Source: Xanthostigma xanthostigma
Taxonomy: Eukaryota; Arthropoda; Insecta; Raphidioptera; Raphidiidae
DNA: 64,000 nt
Reading direction: 5' to 3'
Assembly: GCA_963575645.1 (NCBI GenBank)
Contig: OY754471.1
Location: 48,114,820-48,178,819 of the forward strand
In this document: piece by piece, positions 48,876-61,120 of the stretch
Position numbering within the stretch: the stretch's first letter is position 1
Layout: every line of letters begins with the position of its first letter
Translations under genes and position numbers: made by a program
The notes under the pieces: generated by a model
What the model was told of the DNA's origin: nothing
What the model saw: only the letters and a program-made list of their open reading frames with translations
The model's database searches: none

Positions 48876-49447
48876 CTATACAGTATGTAAACGCGTAAGG
48901 TGCACATAGGGAAATTAGCATCGGGAAAAATACTTGGATCAGAGTTAGCCATGACTGCATTAATTGTTATTTCTATTGAATTATCGTGGTAATCTTGAGG
49001 ATTTCTATTTTATTTTTATTTTACTTGGCTTTTTTAATAATAAAAAGCTCTTATAAATCATTATTTTAATTTTTTTGTACAAAAATAAAACAAAAAAACA
49101 ACTCCATCTGTTTGGAAACATTTCATTCAAAAATTGTCTGACTGGTATGACATATGCGCGTTGGTAAAACAGTGACCCAATGTCTTTAGGTTCAACATGA
49201 ATAGGCGGAGATATTTGATCTCGCACCATATTTAAGTATTTTTGGGAATTTAATGTCCCATTAATAAAAAAAGTCCGATTATGTTGTAATCATTTGAATA
49301 TTTTCTTCGGTAGTATACACATTCATTTTGCAAAAGAATATTATCTGTCAAATTGAAAAACAAGATTTCAATGCTCACTCTGATCCAGTCATTTTTTCCC
49401 AATGTTAATTTCCCTATGTGCACCTTACGTGTTTGCATACTGTATAT
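48876..49447 (-). mobile_element. Internally deleted Tc1/mariner-type transposon
   Basis: Inverted ends of about 70 bp (tatacagtatgtaaacgcgt on the left and its counterpart at 49428-49447, continuing through 'aaggtgcacatagggaaatt'), with TA at the edges. On the minus strand at about 49290-49095 a transposase remnant reads MVRDQISPPI and then FLNEMFPNRW, the 'VRxFLxxxFPxRW' region of the mariner catalytic domain. A frame break and a large deletion remove the rest. Confidence 0.8.
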
Positions 49448-49689
49448 TAATACTAGCGGTTCGTCTCGGTTTCACCCGGGTGCAAAAGAACGAATGGGGG
49501 AAGGGACATAAGTACGCATTTTCATCTTAGTTTACCGTGATGAATGTTGTGTCCAAATTTCATGATGATCGGAGTTACCGTTCAAAAGTTGTTGTCGGAC
49601 GGACAAATTTTGAGTTTTATATTTAGGTATATATTTTTTACGCCTTGTGTTACATTATTGGAGTTTTCGTAGGGATCCCTCAATATAGC
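49448..49689. other. Dispersed repeat tail, no gene
   Basis: Starts with the word 'actagcggttcgtctcggtt', the inverse of the family A terminus, then 'catgatgatcggagttaccg' and a run of unassigned sequence. Confidence 0.5.
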
Positions 49690-49920
49690 TGCAGCGAAAG
49701 ATGAAGCCACAGCGTCATAGTGACGTGAACGAATTGCGCCCGCCTTCTAGCTTGCTTATTGACTGTTTCAGAGATCCATGTGCGTCGAGTGTTTATTTTT
49801 ATTCTACCGCTAAAAATGGAATTTATTCCACACGCCACTGTCTGCGGGCATATAGGCGTTCACTACCATATTATTGATGACGTACCTGGCTTCAACTCTC
49901 ACCGCGGGCACTATGCTCAG
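49690..49920. repeat. Interspersed repeat family D, copy 2 (inverted)
   Basis: Inverse of 23560-23825, sharing 'gcgcccgccttctagcttg' and 'attccacacgccactgtctg'. Confidence 0.75.
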
Positions 49921-50474
49921 TGCTAATGTACCATTGTATTAGTGAAAGAATGTTGAAAATCGGTCCAGTAGTTTTTTGAGTTTATTTATTAAAAACAAAA
50001 ATACAAATCTTTTTGCTTAATAATATTAGTACCTATAGATCAGTTTGTCAACGTTTCGGGATGTTCTGAATAAACTTTAATTTCTTTACTGAACACGGAA
50101 GTAAATAATAAAATATGAAAGTAAAAATGTCAAATCAATTTTATAGAATATAACATCTGTGCTTTAATACAAAAGAAGAATATTTTAATTAAGTCCCTCG
50201 AGGTTTGAAATTACTTTGAATTTGAGCGGTGTATAAATTATATCAATTTTTTTATTATCTCCGCCTTTATAAAAGCTTCTATTACATTATATTGTATCAA
50301 TTAATGTCATGAGCAGTAGCTGGAGGGCGCAAGTTGCTAAATATTAATTCTTTTAAAATATAACGATGAATTTTTTTAAACGTAGGTACCTATATTTTGA
50401 AGTCCATATAATCTCAGATATACTTCAAATTGACGGATCGACATTCTACGACAATAGTGTTTATTTTATTTATT
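49921..50474. other. No gene recognised
   Basis: AT-rich spacer, with no recognisable repeat or coding region. Confidence 0.4.
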
Positions 50475-50880
50475 AAGTACCTGGGTGACCGAGCTTTGCT
50501 CGGAAAGTTAAATAAAATACTGATATTCAAATACGTATTTATTTTAAGTCTCACTTGGATAGTAATTAAAGATTAACTGTCATAATATTTTGAAAACAAT
50601 TGTTTCATTGTTTGTATAAAATTCCAAAACCTACTTACAATATTTAAGTATTTTCATACGTCAAAAAATTGATTTTTATATTGATAAAATTTGTAAGAAA
50701 ACGATTTTTTCGAGAGATGAGACCTAGCTAAAACGATTTTTTGCCCCCCAAAATCCCTTTTCAGTAAATTTCATCCAAATCGTTAGGGCCGTTTTCGAGA
50801 AAATATTTAGGGACATAAGTACATAGATAGATACAAGATTAGCTCGTTTAATAATATAGGGATATCACACAAGAATACTC
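50475..50880. repeat. Dispersed 3'-end-type repeat
   Basis: Contains 'gaccgagctttgctcggaaa' near one end and 'catccaaatcgttagggccg' with 'agatagatacaagatt' near the other. These are words typical of abundant short interspersed repeats in arthropods. No tRNA head and no coding region are visible. Confidence 0.45.
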
Positions 50881-51094
50881 ACGAAGGAAGGTGTCAAGCA
50901 AAATATTAATTCCCAAACTAATTTTGCAAATTTTTTTTCAAGAAGTATTTCTAAATTTTATTTTTTAGCCAGGTATTCGTATTATTTTCAGTTTTATTTC
51001 TGTATTATTATGATCCTGATATCCCCCTTTACCCCCCTTATCTACTCCCTTGACTCTGCAGTCATAAGGATATAAACAATAACAATTGATCGCG

Positions 51095-51315
51095 CTAGAA
51101 TTTTTTAATCCTGACAATTTTCGTTTCTCTGAAACTACTCATCCGATTTCAAAAAAAAAATTCACCAATATTTAAAACGAATCTTCAGGATGCTATGAAT
51201 TATCGCGTTAAAATAAAATTGCCTTACGTGGAGACTAATTTTGCAACGCAAGCCGACGATAAAACGGAGGCAATCTACAAATTCGGGCGAAGCCGGGCCA
51301 GTCCGCTATCGTTTA
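51095..51315 (+). repeat. Interspersed repeat family A, copy
   Basis: Matches 3819-4035: 'ctgaaactactcatccgat', 'cttcaggatgctatgaatta', 'acaaattcgggcgaagccgg' and a terminal 'ccgctatcg'. Confidence 0.6.
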
Positions 51316-51579
51316 CAAAGATAATAATAAATCAAGCTTGAAGTATGCACTGGGAAGGTGTTTAAAATAGCCGATACTTTCTCACTTGATAAACATTCGG
51401 TGACAGGCGACCAAGCAGCGAACCCAGAGGACGATAATACTCGACACAAATACCTAGATACCTACCTATCCTACATTATGTGCGGTCAAAAGACAAAACC
51501 GTTCACGTCGATTATTTTAGCACATGTAAAAATGCGAAAAAACGTTCCATCTTTACATACATTCTAATTTCTAATGGAA

Positions 51580-51980
51580 CTCGCACAAACCTTATGGGAT
51601 TTGATTCTCGGTTAAATTGATCGAAAACGGTTTCATGTTATAGTTTTAGAGGTCGCTTAGAAAAAGTGTCCATGGACGCATATGTTTAGATATGTTTAGC
51701 GAGATTTTAGTGTTTTGTGTTTTTTTTTTAGAAATAGAAAAATAGTCGAAAATAGGTAATGTTGGAAGGTGTCACCCTGTATAAAATAATGTCATATTCG
51801 GATTCAGCGCCCTCGAAAACATATTTCTAGAGCTTAGGATTTTTTAAGATCGTTAATTCAATGGATATCCCTATATCTAAAATCTTGCTTAACATATCTG
51901 TAGCTAAAAATCTATTGGTTTTTATGCTATGCGCCTATGGACCCTTTTTCTTAGTGACCTTTAAACTATGTATAAAAAAA
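51580..51980. mobile_element. Foldback MITE family E, copy 2
   Basis: Shares 'ggttaaattgatcgaaaac', 'gaaggtgtcaccctgtataa', 'attcggattcagcgc' and 'aattcaatggatatccctat' with 45780-46285, with a shortened left arm. Confidence 0.7.
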
Positions 51981-52129
51981 TTTAAAAAAATAAATATAAC
52001 AAATATATACATAAATAAATACTAAGTGGAATAATATTGAATATATGAAATAAAAAAGCATATAAATAAAAAAGCAACTGGAATAATACGGGAATGGATG
52101 TAAAAACAATAATCTTAATGTATATTAAT

Positions 52130-52290
52130 TATATAAAGAGGTAAAGTTTGGATGTAGGAAGTAATCTCCGAAACTACTCATCCGATTTCCAAATTTTTTT
52201 ACCAATATTTAGAATGGACCTTCAGGATGGGCGTAGGCTATATATTGTCGCGTTAAAATAAAAGCGCTTTTCGTGGAGTCCAATTTTGCA
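52130..52290 (+). repeat. Interspersed repeat family A, partial copy
   Basis: Contains 'aggtaaagtttggatgtag', 'gaaactactcatccgatttc' and 'tagaatggaccttcaggatg'. The terminal GC-rich word is missing. Confidence 0.6.
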
Positions 52291-53095
52291 ACGCAGCAAC
52301 TTGCAAAAATTCCATTAGTAATTAAATCGTTTTGAATCTGAAATACAGTTCGATCGGCGACGGCCGAACTGTACAAACACTGTCCATCAATACAGTACTT
52401 ATTTCGCCATAAGCGATTTTGCAACTACACCGCAGATATGTGTTTATCTTCATTGAACCATGAACATCTTATGTTGTCTTGTCTTTTTAACAAAGTTTCC
52501 TTAGCTAAAGTTTGTTACCAACTATATAGAAAACTTACACATCTGGGGACTTCTCAATTTTTCAGACACTATAAAATATATATCCAATTGCCACGCAGGT
52601 GTACGTACAGGCAAAAAGGTCAAATCTAACAGCTTTTGAAAGAGATAATTTCACATTGAATACAACAAAAGAAAAATTAATTCACTTTGACACGTACTAT
52701 GTTTTCTTCCCGATATAGAAACGCTTCGTAAACTAATAAAAAGATCCGGATTTTTTTGCGAGTACACATTGATTTGTAGCCGAGGTCGTTGGGACGTCGT
52801 CGTTCACGTGACACAACCGTGGCTCGTCTATAACAAACCCCCATTTCTAAGAAATTATATATTTTTAAAACGACGTACATTTTATGCGTTTACGTGTGTC
52901 ACAAACTATTTTAATATATTTTCAATAAGAACAAAAAATAATCGAGTCTTCATAAAAAATTGCAACCTGTACAGCTCGGACGTACGTACAAACCAACCGG
53001 CAATTACAATTTTAAGAGTTGGTATAATATGCAATCGACTTATTTTAAAAACGATTTTCCCTTTTTAGAAACGCTACAATGGATAAAACTGTAGA
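52291..53095. other. No gene recognised
   Basis: Short frames on both strands without a family signature. Confidence 0.4.
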
Positions 53096-53320
53096 CATAA
53101 TTATACTTGGGGTCCAGTACGAAATCTCGATGTGCCCAAATTTTTAGTTTTTTTTTAAAGTCATAGAAAACGCTAAATTTTGACGTTCAAAAAAGAAAGC
53201 TTTGCGGATTATTCACAAATTTTCTCAAAAATACGTAAAAACTTTACGTCTTTTTTTTAATCTAACCAATCAGAAATACCAACTGGTGTAGAATTACTGT
53301 ATTACTATCTCACTTTGTAT
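53096..53320. repeat. Repeat shared with the IS630-like remnant
   Basis: The words 'aaaacgctaaattttgacgt' and 'ttattcacaaattttctcaa' recur inverted at 59135-59215 inside the element at 58721-59816. Confidence 0.6.
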
Positions 53321-53324
53321 ACAC

Positions 53325-53640
53325 GACCCCGTAATTGTTTTTTAAAGAACTCCCCCAAACGTCCCCCCTTTTCACTGCGCAAAAAAAAACGTCACCGCAT
53401 CGACACGACTCCGTAATTGTTTTTTTAAAGAACTCCCCCCAAACGCCCTCTTCTTATCACTGCGCAAAAAAACGCCGCCGCATCGACACGACCCCGTAAT
53501 TGTTTTTTTAAAGAATTCCCCCAAACGCCCTCCCCTTTTCACTGCGCAAAAAAAAACGCCACCGCATCGAAAGGACCCCGTAATTGTTTTTTTAAAGAAC
53601 TTCCCCCAAACGCCCTCCCCTTTTCTCTGCGCAAAAAAAA
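53325..53640. repeat. Roughly 80-bp tandem array, four units
   Basis: Each unit reads 'cgtaattgtttttttaaaga', 'actcccccaaacgccctc', 'ttttcactgcgcaaaaaaaa' and 'ccgcatcgacacgacccc'. The word order (attgttttttt, ccccttttcactgcg, cgacac) parallels the block at 21190-22040, so the two arrays are probably related. Confidence 0.85.
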
Positions 53641-53766
53641 ATAATTTTTAAAAATTAATTTGCCGCACTTAAAACGGCTAATAACACTGTTATATATTAT
53701 TTAAAATAATAATTGTGTATTTCCAATGGATATTTTGCACATCGAGTAATCGTATATACTCTAGCC

Positions 53767-54132
53767 CAGTGTTTTTCAACCTGTGGGTCGCGACCCCCTG
53801 GGGGGTCGCGAAGCTTCTGTAGGGGGATCGCCAGAGGTCGAGAGAATTTTAGTAAAAAAACAATAAAGATAAAAAAGATTGATTTATTAAATAAGAGAAT
53901 TTTAACAAAAGGATATACGTATTCGATGTATGTCCATAATTGTAAAATAATGTGTTTTACGTACTATATTATGTACTTATATCCGAATCCTAATTATGGA
54001 GACGTATAAAAACGTCGTATGGAATATTTGTAACACTGTAACATACATGATAAAAAAGCGAAGGATCGGGGGGTCGCGAAATATTTTTTCATACCAGGGG
54101 GGTCGCATCATGAAAAAGGTTGAAAAACACTG
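53767..54132. mobile_element. hAT MITE with perfect 8-bp duplication
   Basis: The ends cagtgtttttcaacctgtgg and gaaaaaggttgaaaaacactg are inverted hAT-type termini. The flanks CTCTAGCC (53759-53766) and CTCTAGCC (54133-54140) are identical. Subterminal 'ggggggtcgcgaa' words occur in both halves. It is 366 bp and non-coding. Confidence 0.92.
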
Positions 54133-54140
54133 CTCTAGCC

Positions 54141-54864
54141 TTATACTTGCATAAACGAAACTCAATTCCGGGGGAGGACAGTGTCGTGTGTGCGACAAGA
54201 CGAAGAATCCTGTAAAATAGTGTCAGTTGATTTTTTTTTAAATAACATCGTTCTGAAAGGCTAAGAACAAAGTTAGGTTTCACAAACTTGAAAATGCATT
54301 GTCTTTTTTGCTATATATACCTATAGTTCTTGTCATTTTGCATTGGGTTTTGACATTCGCCTCGCGTGCAAAGCTGTCACATTTGCATAGAAAAGTGCGG
54401 AGCGTGTTTCTGCCACACCTTTGTCATAAATAAAAGTACTTTATACTAGTCATTACCCGCGACTTTGCCCGTTACGGTGTCTGCTTTCGACTGGAACCTT
54501 AAAATAATCCAAACGCAGCTGGTTTTAACTGGATTCACCAAAACCAGTAACAAAAGTGTAAAAAGTTTTCCACAAAATGCCTTAAATAGGCATTTTGCTT
54601 GATACCGAGGCAAATACAGGATGATTTTTTTAACAGCGTGTAGAAATCAAATAGACGAACAAATATTTCAAGTAACTTTTTTATCAAAACTCAAAAATAA
54701 AAGAAAAACGGGCTTTCGAAGTTTTATTAAATTTTATCAAATTTTGAGGTCGGTCCTGGCGTCATGTTATGTCACTATGGTAATATGTTATGTCATTATC
54801 AGGTATTCACAGAAATTGTTCGAATTTACTTTAAAATAAATTCGATAAAGTTTCTGTTAATCTC
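54141..54864. other. No gene recognised
   Basis: Spacer with only short frames and no recognised repeat. Confidence 0.4.
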
Positions 54865-55030
54865 CATCTCAAATCCTTTCCTAAAATGGTTGCAGCTCTC
54901 CCAACGCTATTTTTAAAGGTAAATGGTTCGGTTAAACACCAAATGAAGGACCAAGTTCTATAGGCGAATTGAAAAAAAAATCCGAAAAAACTTGCAATAT
55001 TTCACACGTAGTCCAAACCTTTCTTCAATT
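54865..55030. repeat. Diverged half of the TTAA foldback element
   Basis: Shares 'catctcaaatcctttcct', 'tctcccaacgctatttttaa' and 'aatatttcacacgtag' with 11725-11940. Confidence 0.6.
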
Positions 55031-56366
55031 GATACTTTTGAGAGTTTTTGGGGCTAGAATCTGATAACTGGGGGCTTGTAATAGAGGAGTCACGGAAATG
55101 CCATATAAACAACGGCTACACGTTCAACTATTCTCAATCTGATATGTCTACGTAATAAAATAAATTTACTACACAAGTAAAGCGGAGATATACACTGTTA
55201 AAAAGTTTGAAAAGTAATATCTTTTATGACACATATTATTATCGTGAAGGTTTGTTGAGTTTGTCACTTTTAAAACAACTAACTCCAATCAAATATAATA
55301 TTGCAGCAATAGAGAAAGGAGACACTCGTTTCAATCCATTAAACTGATTATCTTCCAAAAAGAGGAGACGCTAGACGAAATGTTGCTCCGAACAAGAACG
55401 AAGAAGCTTTTGATAATTTTACGAAGAAAGCACTTTAGAAGCTCAACTAGATTTCTTCGTCTTAGAAAACGTCGAAGACGTTTCGCGACTGACGTAACTG
55501 CTGAACATTTTTGACGTGATAACGTCTTATAAATTGATGAATCACCAATCTTATAAATTGATAAAACACCGGCTGCATGCACGAAAAAGTGTAACGTTCC
55601 TAAATCCTAACGTTCCTAACGTTCGTAACGCGTAACGCGTAACGTTCCGCCTGACCCTGTGCGTGCTTTTTGCTAATTTCTCGCTCAATTTAAATCAGAT
55701 CGGTTTGAAACCAGTCTTAAACGAAAGAGGAGAACATTTTACATAGATTTCGTATAACAGAATTTGCCTAAACAGTTTTTTTATACAAATTTATATAGAA
55801 AATTAGCTATATAAATGCAATGTTGTCTAATGCATGGCGCGACGCGGTCGGTCGTCTTTGTTTGCCGTACATGGAAATTAGAAAATAACGTATGTCTTGT
55901 CTTAACATGAAAACGGCTGCATTTCTAATGTTTAATTCAATTTTTTGACATTAGTATTTTGTGAAATGCAACGCCTTCTAAGTTAAGTATTGGAATAACT
56001 AATTATTATTAGAACATAATACTTTGACAGTTGCAAACGTCACTTTTGACATTTCTTATCATTCCGACACCAAGGATAAGCGGATTGAAACCAAATTTTG
56101 GGAGGTTAGGTTATGTATTACGGAATACGTTATCACGTAAAACTATCGTCCGTTAACCGACTTTACAGACAACCAATTTTTTTTTAACGGCGCGATCATT
56201 CGAATTTCCACGTGCTACAAAATACCGTCAGATTTGAATAGCTAATAACTACGAGATTAATAATGCGTCGATGAGCGATAGATCATGCCTGGTACGTGTT
56301 TGTCGCGCAGGATTTGCGTTGCACGCGTGACAGTCACGAATTAGCTTTGCGTAAAGTTTGAAATTA
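55031..56366. other. No gene recognised
   Basis: The sequence includes a small reiteration of 'aacgttcctaa'/'cgtaacgcgt' at 55592-55650 and a family C fragment at 56070-56105. No coding region is supported. Confidence 0.4.
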
Positions 56367-56797
56367 ATAATAATAATAATGCGTTCAACGTCCGTTTCTC
56401 GACTTTATCTCATAACAGACGCCATTCGCACCATTACTATTTTTTTTCTACCACACTTCCCGTTATTTTCTACAATTTTTAAACTTCAACTTATTTAATA
56501 GTAAAGGGCGAATGAAGGAATTTTTAGGAAATTAGGATAAGGTAGGCAAATTTTGAGCATAGGAGTTTGACAGGTAATCGGCCACGGCCTTGAATAAGGA
56601 ACCATCTCGATATTTATCTGGAATTATTGAGGGAAACCATGGAAAACCTCAACAAGATGGCCGGTACAGGAATTACCGTTTCTCGGCGAGAGGCAGTGAG
56701 AAAAACTCCCAGCCACATCTGCCCTCGCCGGGATTCGAACCCGGTACCTCCCGAATGCGAGTCTATTGCTTTCACCGCTACGCCACCCCGCTCGGTG
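56367..56797 (-). mobile_element. tRNA-derived SINE, full length
   Basis: Read on the minus strand: a tRNA-like head (56797-56725; B-box 'gggttcgaatcccggcg'), the body with 'gaaacggtaattcctgtac', 'ggccatcttgttgaggtttt', 'acgggaagtgtgg' and 'gaatggcgtctgttatgaga', and an ATT tail at 56367-56379. It gives the complete structure of the family, including the unbroken Polinton target. Confidence 0.88.
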
Positions 56798-57083
56798 TAA
56801 AGTTTTAAATTATTGTAGCGTGGAAACGCGTTTACCTAGGACGCTGATTCGGATGTCGTTGTCGCGGGGCTCTACTAGGACATAAAAGACAATAAAAATA
56901 GTCGCCGGAATTGGTATTGAATAGAAAATTACAAAATAATTAAAGATATCGTCTCATATGACGTGTAAATATTCTCGGAGTTATAGAAAATGCAAGTCAG
57001 TAGTTAAAGATCGCATCAAGAGGAATGCAATGAGCTTAAAAAAGTCCAGTGCCGAGTTTCAAGGTAACGAAAAAACACAAATA

Positions 57084-58190
57084 CAGTGTAAACTCCATTT
57101 AACGTCACTCGATATAGCGACAAACTCCTTAAAACGTCGAAATTACTAAACTCTAGTTGGTTTACCTGGTTGCTCATACAATGATACGCTCTAAATAACG
57201 ACGCACCCACTCTGAATAACAACAATACGTCATCATTAAGCAATAAACAGTACTTGTTTGTTATTTTGTTACTTTGTTGTCGGCGTCATGCGTACCGAAG
57301 ATTCTAAGAAATTCGTTCTTTTTGTTTGTTGGGATTATCTTTCATATGTTTAGCTCAGCTGCTTATCGATAAGTTTCTTAGTTGTCCACAAACTGAACAT
57401 GGCGAGGAAAAGAAAAGCTTTGTGTATTGAAGAAAAAGTTTTATTAATACGCGCAATAGAGGCGGGAGAAAAGATATGTGATGTTGGAAGACGCTTTGGA
57501 TTCAGTTGCTAAAAATATTAATGGTTTACTGTGGTTTACTGTGCGAATTATTCGCACTAAATAAGTATAATAATTATCACTTTACAAAATTATTTTTTAA
57601 ATATGATTGCAGGTATGCAATTCATTTCTATAATTTTGCACACTGCTTATAACGTTCTTCTTTTTGTTGTATTACAATATGAAGCTCAGATGACAGATCG
57701 AAGAAAAGTTTAGTAAAATTGTCATATAGAGGCGCAAGTAGCAAAAGCGTTGAGCTAAGCCAGATGGCATCATGCAGCATTGCTGTGACGTTGTTCAGCA
57801 TTGCTCGCTGTTTCAAAATTAAAACCGTCAGATGGCAGTATGCAGTATTGTGTCTGTTGTATTGCAATATGAAGGTCAGATGACAGATCGAAGTGTTGAC
57901 GTTGTTTCAAAATTAAAGCCATCAGATGGCAGACGTTGTTCAGCGTTGCTGTATTTTAATTAATTTACAATAATAAAAGCAATAATAAATTTTTTAGTTG
58001 TCGATGTCAGTAGAGCAAGCAATTATCTGTAAAATGATAGGTATATAATTTATGTGCAGAAATTGTGAGGTTTTTTCTAAAAAGGGAGGCAAACATCTTT
58101 AACCTTAGCGTATTTATATATATGATTTCTTCTCTCCGTTTAACGACAACTTTCTATAACGCCACAAAGTGCACAGTCTACCTACATATA
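57084..58190 (+). mobile_element. pogo/Tigger-like remnant interrupted by a Helitron
   Basis: Starts cagtgtaaactccattta. At about 57400-57510 a frame begins MARKRKALCIEEKVLLIRAI and continues EAGEKICDVGRRFGF, the CENP-B/pogo-type N-terminal helix-turn-helix. A Helitron then cuts in, and the pogo sequence resumes at about 58126 with 'ttcttctctccgtttaacg'. The catalytic DDE domain is absent. Confidence 0.78.
57541..58125 (-). mobile_element. Non-autonomous Helitron, copy 5
   Basis: On the minus strand it starts A|TCATATATATAAATACGC and runs to the GTGCGAA hairpin at 57541. The expected CTAG terminus is replaced by 'agtaaaccacagtaaacc', so the 3' end is altered. It lies inside the pogo remnant. 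Confidence 0.8.
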
Positions 58191-58720
58191 TCATTGGATT
58201 GGACCAGCGCTGCCAAACACTTGTTACACAAAAAATCCACTGCGCTTTTAATTTTTTTTATCAAAATAATTGTTTATGTAAGCGCAGAAAAGCAATATCT
58301 TTCACTAATAATTTCCAGTCGGTGTGACAGCATTCACACATCGCTGAATTCAGCGCACATTTGGTTCTTTGTTTTCTCGAAAGTTCAACAACTCGCCGCT
58401 CTGCCCGGACAGACTCTGCACGCTCTGCCCCCGCACTTATGTGTGTTTGTCTATTGAAAGCTCGCGAATCTCGATAATAATAATATAATGTTGTACTACC
58501 TCGGCGGAGATACTTTATGTATAGGAGAGAAACACAAAGCTTTTCACATTGAACAAATGTGTAATGCATCTTCGCTTGACAACACCTCTATTGATACATC
58601 CTTCACATATGTACATCGGCTGTGCATTGCCCCAACAGGACCGAACTACAAACTTTTAAATTACAGCATTATGGTATTGCTTTAGGACTAATCATGTCGT
58701 ACCATATACTTTTATTCTAC
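58191..58720. other. No gene recognised
   Basis: Short frames on both strands (58261-58569 minus, 58488-58685 plus) lack any family signature. Confidence 0.4.
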
Positions 58721-59816
58721 AGATTGTATCAAATCAAAACGGTCCATAGAACATTCTGTGTGTAAGACAGAGACGATATTATATAAAGCACTAAAGCAGT
58801 AAGTAAGAATGAGATAAATGATCGCTAATAGCTAGTTACTGTGGTTATACAATCTGATAGTATCGTCTTTGTTTTCTACAGTAAAAATCACAATTTTAGC
58901 AAATGTCAGTATTCACTAGTGAAATTATTGATAAAACGGCTATTTATACTGTTCGGGAAAAAATCCAAATAATTAAATGGTTTTATGGTGGTAATTCAAC
59001 CGCCGATATAATAAATTTATTGGTAAGAGTACGATAACTTGCTATGCAAAATATCCACTGTATTTGTGATTTTTGATTGGTTAGATTCAAAAAATGACAG
59101 TGAAAGACGAAAAGTAGTTCCATTTTTTTCACGTATTTTTGAGGAAATTTGTGAATAATTCGCAAAGTTTTTTTTTTGAACGTCAAAATTTAGCGTTTTC
59201 TATGACTTAAAAAAAAAAATTCAAAATTTGGGTGCATAGTGTTATCGAACTGGACCCAATTTATTTGTAGCTGCCTTTGAAAACAGACTGTCTCCGTCTA
59301 AAATAACAATTCGCAGTGTCATATGAGAATTGAATCAAATGGTTGCCTATCTCCGAAAAAAAATTTTTTTATGAGGATTTGTAAAATCCAAAATTTATGG
59401 CTTTTAAGAAAATAGAGCTAATAATTTGAACGAATTGAAAATACAGATTTCCAATGCATGTCAGTCCGTTGACCATGAGATGTCAGCCAATGTGAGGGAA
59501 AATATTTATAATCGATTAGGATATTGTTTGGCAGAACGTGGAGGTCTTTTTAAACATTTAATAAATTAATTATTAAAAGTACTATTAAAACTTTTGTACC
59601 AGATATAAATAATAATACGAATTAATATTACAGTTTAGTTGTTTTAATTGACAAATTGGTAAAAAGATTTAGAGTGTACGTAATTATTTATTTACGTAAC
59701 CACTGCAGTAACTATTAGCGATCATTTATCTCATTCTTACTTACTGCTTTATATATCGTCTCTGTCTTACACACAGAATGTTCTATGGACCGTTTTGATT
59801 TGATACAATCTGTATA
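58721..59816 (+). mobile_element. IS630/mariner-related remnant with 120-bp inverted ends
   Basis: The ends from 'acagattgtatcaaatcaaa' to 'gataaatgatcgctaatag' (left) are mirrored at 59720-59816. Inside, a frame starting at about 58901 gives MSVFTSEIIDKT and then REKIQIIKWFYGGNS, a helix-turn-helix domain often fused to transposases. A piece near 59425-59570 gives DHEMSANVRENIYNRLGYCL, the transposase C-terminus. The middle is deleted and replaced by the repeat shared with 53096-53320. Confidence 0.7.
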
Positions 59817-60099
59817 CTGAGCATAGGAATAAAATCGCAATCGAACCATTAGAGTGCAAACATATACTTCTGTATTTTTTTACGCCGTCAGCACTGGCGT
59901 ATCCAGGCGGGCAAAACAAGCACGAGAGACTCGGCTTAAGAAATTTCTAATGTGCCCCCTCCTGGGCCAAAAGCTGGGCACGCCCATGTTAACGTCCTAG
60001 AAAAGACAAAGTTTTTGAAACAGAGATACTTTATTCATATTGAATGCAAGTACATCAACCAATCCTAGCATCGGAGAAATCAGGGAATTACATCAAAGA
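59817..60099. other. No gene recognised
   Basis: A hAT-like word 'cagcactggcgtatccagg' at 59891 without a clear partner. Confidence 0.4.
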
Positions 60100-61120
60100 A
60101 AGAGACGCAGATATAATTTCGAAACGCTTTGTTGCGTTCATTCACCGCACATTGAGTAGATTCATTAATATATGTGTCAAACAGACGTCAATACGTAGAA
60201 GTAAAGAGCTATAAAAATAGCGATATAATACAATATAGATCACAATACGAAGAACTCGATAGAGGAGTTCCCCAGGGTTCAATCTTAGGACCATTACTAT
60301 TTGTTCTATATACCAACACCTTACTAATTTTATAAACGACTCAGTTACTATGTTCCATGCAAAAAAAGCACTAATCTGCTTTTCGAAAACATTAACAAAT
60401 CTATCACTTCACTTCTAGAATGGTTTGATAATAACAGCCTCAAGATCAATATTGATAAGACTCAAGCCATATGCTTTAATAATATTCCCATAAATTCAGT
60501 TCAGTTAGATAGCTCTAAGTCTATAGAATTGTATCCTTACACTAAATTTTTTGTGTCTATATACCTATAGACAATAAATTAAATTGGAAGTATCACAATG
60601 AGGCAATAATCAAAATTTCAAAATTTACGTACGCTTGTAGAGTGTTACGAAATAATGTATCGGATGAAATTTTAATAGACGTATTTAATGCTTACGTTCA
60701 ATCCGCGATAGGATTTAGTATAATCTTTTGGGGACACACTACATCAGTCTTAAATATCTTAAAAATACAAAAAAGATCGCATCATAAACCGATCAAATTC
60801 AAGAGAGCATTGTAGACCTTTGTTTAAGAAATTCAAAGTACTTACGGTATTCGACATTTATATATATGAATGTTCAGTATTGATTGTGAAGAGCAATCCT
60901 TATACTATCTCAAGAAGAATAACCATTTAACGCCCGATTTAAAAGCAGTACCCATCGATATTAAAAAAAAAAACTAAAAACTATTTTATAGTGTATCGAG
61001 TTACATTAAAATCAGTCGAACCATTTTCTAAGGTACAACAAAACAAAAAAAAAAACAAAAATTCTGGGAACGCGTAATCCCGTTCGGGTATCGCAGACAG
61101 TACCCGAAAGGACTGCACGG
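60100..61120 (+). pseudogene. Decayed LINE reverse transcriptase
   Basis: The RT motif RGVPQGSILGPLLFVLY is encoded at about 60255-60310, then in shifting frames WFDNNSLKINIDKTQAICF and ACRVLRNNVSDEILIDVF, the thumb/connection region. The catalytic FADD block is lost between them (about 60330-60380), and several stops and frameshifts are present. The remnant differs clearly from the LINE at 8200. Confidence 0.75.

Noticed and set aside
58261..58569. 102-codon minus-strand frame as a host gene
   Set aside because: Composition and lack of any motif, plus surrounding repeats, give no support.
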